A stretch of DNA of 64,000 nt, taken from NCBI RefSeq assembly GCF_027922325.1, contig NZ_BSFL01000004.1, positions 62,001 through 126,000 of the forward strand. Reading direction: 5' to 3'. Below, piece by piece: positions 59,894-64,000 of this stretch. Source of the stretch: Methylopila turkensis (GTDB lineage Bacteria; Pseudomonadota; Alphaproteobacteria; Rhizobiales; Methylopilaceae). A model generated the notes under the pieces. The model searched no databases. It saw only the letters and a program-made list of their open reading frames with translations, and was not told where the DNA came from. The translations under genes were made by a program, and so were the position numbers. Every line of letters begins with the position of its first letter. Position 1 is the first letter of the stretch.

Positions 59894-60652
59894 CTACGCC
59901 AGCTCCACCGGGTCGCCGACGGCGATCCGGCCGGGCGCGACCACCTCGGCGTAGACGCCGCAATCGGCATGGCCGAGCGTCTTCATCAGCGTGCGGGGAA
60001 TTGGAAGGTCGCGCTCCGCGGTCGTCGGGTCGACCTCCGTCGCCGCGCAGCGCACGGTGCGGTCGGTGACCTTCAGCCGGACGTCGCCGATCCGGAGCTC
60101 GCGGCCGACCCAGCCGAGCTCGGCCCAGGCCTCGGCGCCGTCGATCTCGATGTTGCCGCGGAAACGCAGCGGATCCACCGGCCGTCCCATCATGTCCGCG
60201 ACGGCGGCGACGCTGCCGTGGCTGATGAGCGAGACGACGCCGCGCGCGGTGTCGGAAAAGGTGTGGCCCTGCGGCGCCGGAAGCACCTGCAGGGGGCCGC
60301 GACGCTCCTCGCCCATGAAGTCCGACAACCAGGCCTCCACCTGATCGCGGCCGTCGCTCGAACGAAGGTCCGCTTCGATCGCAAGCTCGCCGCCGCGCTC
60401 GATCGTCAGCCGTCCGTCGTCGTAGCGGGTCCGGAGGCCTGCGAGCCGCGCGTTCCGCATCAGGCACAGGAAGCGGGTTTTCGGCAGTTTCGCAGGCCGC
60501 GCGGGGTCGAAGCCCGACGGCCCGTTCTCGACCGCGAAGGCCCGGTCGCCCGCGATCGGCCGCCCGGCCTCGAGATCGACCGATGCGAGGTCCTCCGGCG
60601 AGAGGCCCTTCACGGGATAGCGCCGCAGCGCGACGATACGGGTCGCAGACAT
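59894..60652 (-). CDS. MOSC-domain protein
   Basis: Protein of 252 aa with an N-terminal MOSC_N beta-barrel (about 1-115, starting RIVALRRYPVKGLSPEDLASVDLEAGRPIAGDRAFAV) and a MOSC domain (about 120-250) holding the conserved cysteine in DRTVRCAATEVDP. MOSC proteins bind molybdenum-sulfur species, as in the mARC/YcbX and MOCOS C-terminal families. YcbX-type members reduce N-hydroxylated compounds; this one lacks the C-terminal ferredoxin domain of YcbX, so the activity and electron donor are unclear. Start ATG at 60652 is chosen because it opens the MOSC_N motif. Confidence 0.88.
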   Translation of the reverse strand: MSATRIVALRRYPVKGLSPEDLASVDLEAGRPIAGDRAFAVENGPSGFDPARPAKLPKTRFLCLMRNARLAGLRTRYDDGRLTIERGGELAIEADLRSSDGRDQVEAWLSDFMGEERRGPLQVLPAPQGHTFSDTARGVVSLISHGSVAAVADMMGRPVDPLRFRGNIEIDGAEAWAELGWVGRELRIGDVRLKVTDRTVRCAATEVDPTTAERDLPIPRTLMKTLGHADCGVYAEVVAPGRIAVGDPVELA

Positions 60653-60707
60653 TCGATGCTCCTTGACGGCGGTCAACGAAACGCGCCGCCAATCGTGCCA
60701 CCATCCC

Positions 60708-60736
60708 CTTTTGTGATGAATTGGCAACACCCATAT
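60708..60736 (+). promoter_or_regulatory. possible heat-shock (RpoH-type) promoter for clpB
   Basis: CTTT (60708-60711), 18 bases, CCCATAT (60730-60736) approximates the alphaproteobacterial heat-shock promoter CTTG-N17/18-CYTATNT with one mismatch in each box. It lies 143 bases before the clpB start, in the divergent gap with the MOSC gene. clpB is RpoH-controlled in many bacteria, which favours the reading but does not prove it. Confidence 0.35.
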
Positions 60737-60878
60737 CGCGGCAGGAGGTCGCCGAACCGGGACCTCCTCCCGTCCGTCGGGCGGGAAACGGTTGAGGCGC
60801 CGTCTACCGCCCGACAACGCGACGGCCGCCGGGCCGTTTGCGGGGCGGCTCGTCCGGCGCGCTCGTTAGGAGGGATGC

Positions 60879-63479
<2,601 letters not shown>

Positions 63480-63491
63480 TCCCGCCGGCGG

Positions 63492-63523
63492 CGCCGCGGT
63501 CCGGGATCGTCCGGGCCGCGGCG
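63492..63523 (+). terminator. G+C hairpin downstream of clpB
   Basis: CGCCGCGG (63492-63499) and CCGCGGCG (63516-63523) can pair around a 16-base loop, 12 bases after the clpB stop and 20 before the next start codon. There is no T-tract, so it may only slow or partially end transcription. Confidence 0.3.
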
Positions 63524-63543
63524 GCGCGCCGGAGGGTTGAACG

Positions 63544-63813
63544 ATGGACGACGATCTCGACGGCATGTCGCGCGACGAGCTGGCGGACGAGGTCCGGCGC
63601 TTGCGCGCTGGCGTCCGCGCCCACCGGGATGCGAGCGGTCACGACCTGTGCTGGCATCATCCGGACCTGTGGGCGCTGCTGCCCGAGCGGATCGCGCCCG
63701 ACATCGCCGTGCCGCCCTGGCCACGTTTCCTGCGCGGCTGCGTTCGCTACCGCGAGAGCCTCGACCGGGAGAAGCCCGACGCCGCCGTCCACGACCGCGA
63801 ATTCGAGGACTGA
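63544..63813 (+). CDS. small conserved protein of unknown function
   Basis: Protein of 89 aa, no signal peptide or membrane segment. An N-terminal acidic helix (MSRDELADEVRRLRAGVRAHRD) leads to a distinctive GHDLCWHHPDLWALLPE block rich in Cys, His and Trp that could bind metal, then PPWPRFLRGCVRYRESLD. I recognise the pattern as a small widespread bacterial hypothetical, but no function is known. GGAGGGTTGA before the ATG is a good ribosome-binding site. It lies 64 bases after clpB and may share its transcript. Confidence 0.8.
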   Translation: MDDDLDGMSRDELADEVRRLRAGVRAHRDASGHDLCWHHPDLWALLPERIAPDIAVPPWPRFLRGCVRYRESLDREKPDAAVHDREFED

Positions 63814-63819
63814 CGCGAC

Positions 63820-64000
63820 TCAGCCGCCCTGCGCGACGCTCGCCGCGCGGGTCGCGTTGGCGGAGCCGCCGCGTCCGAGCAGCCCCTCAATGCGCTCGCG
63901 TTCGCGCTGGAAGCCGACCAGCATCTCGCCGTCGAGCTCGCGCCCGCGCGGCAGCTTCACCTTCATCGGGTTCACGAAGCGGCCGTTGACCAGCACCTCG
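63820..64000 (-). CDS. 3' end of an M23-family peptidase gene (partial)
   Basis: A minus-strand frame is open from the right edge to a TGA at 63820-63822. About 59 residues are visible, with VLVNGRFVNPMKVKLPRGREL followed by MLVGFQRERERIEGLL and an Ala/Gly tail. This matches the C-terminal end of M23 peptidoglycan endopeptidases (the hairpin after the LytM domain reads NGRxVDPxKxxLPRG). The catalytic domain is outside the window, so only the C-terminus can be assigned. Confidence 0.7.
   Translation of the reverse strand, partial: EVLVNGRFVNPMKVKLPRGRELDGEMLVGFQRERERIEGLLGRGGSANATRAASVAQGG

Overview
The window is about 70 % G+C and almost entirely coding. It reads as chromosomal DNA of an alphaproteobacterium, most likely of the order Hyphomicrobiales (Rhizobiales). 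The grounds are gene order typical of that group: parA-parB next to holA-lptE-leuS; miaB-phoH-ybeY-corC-lnt-xre-metK-trmB; rimP-nusA-ylxR-infB-rbfA-truB-rpsO-pnp; and lysC-ptsP-prfA-prmC followed by a DUF4167 gene. Genus cannot be fixed from the sequence alone. I found no rRNA, tRNA, CRISPR array, insertion sequence or prophage.

Layout. 1-8.6 kb: chromosome partitioning (parA, parB), DNA polymerase III delta (holA), an L,D-transpeptidase, LPS assembly lipoprotein lptE, leuS and the PLP-binding protein yggS. 8.6-13.2 kb: an accessory stretch with a heme-degrading-type monooxygenase, a TPR lipoprotein, gamma-glutamyltransferase, a TSUP permease and a small exported protein. 13.2-17.9 kb: rpmI-rplT and pheS-pheT, with palindromic repeats between them. 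17.9-23.1 kb: a sensor-less hybrid histidine kinase, an AEC transporter, an alpha/beta hydrolase, an HExxH peptidase and a Bcr/CflA-type efflux pump. 23.1-31.9 kb (minus strand): miaB, phoH-like, ybeY, corC-like, lnt, an XRE regulator, metK and trmB, with a compact DHFR-like gene upstream. 31.9-42.3 kb: the transcription/translation operon rimP to pnp, with several leader and intergenic RNA structures. 42.3-50.8 kb: a tiny glycine-rich membrane protein, a zinc-ribbon metallopeptidase, and a divergent three-gene cluster of transglutaminase-DUF2126, ATP-grasp-alpha-E and a second transglutaminase. 50.8-57.2 kb: ubiG, lysC, ptsP, prfA, prmC. 57.2-64 kb: DUF4167 protein, an MFS permease, a MOSC protein, clpB, a small conserved protein and the 3' end of an M23 peptidase gene.

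The strongest candidate for a little-described system is 42.7-50.8 kb. It matches a peptide-synthesis or peptide-tagging pathway predicted by comparative genomics: a circularly permuted ATP-grasp ligase, a glutamine-synthetase-like ligase domain in DUF2126, the alpha-E domain and transglutaminase-fold enzymes. No biochemical product is established to my knowledge. Here the ligase and alpha-E are fused, a zinc-ribbon HExxH peptidase is divergently adjacent, and the NTN-hydrolase (Anbu) usually named as partner is absent from the window.

Other notable signals are non-coding: two 80-bp bipartite palindromic elements in inverted orientation flanking pheS; a hairpin that buries the pnp ribosome-binding site; tandem hairpins in the rpsO-pnp spacer; a UNCG-capped hairpin in the rimP leader; tandem palindromes before the monooxygenase gene; and a long leader before the DUF4167 gene.
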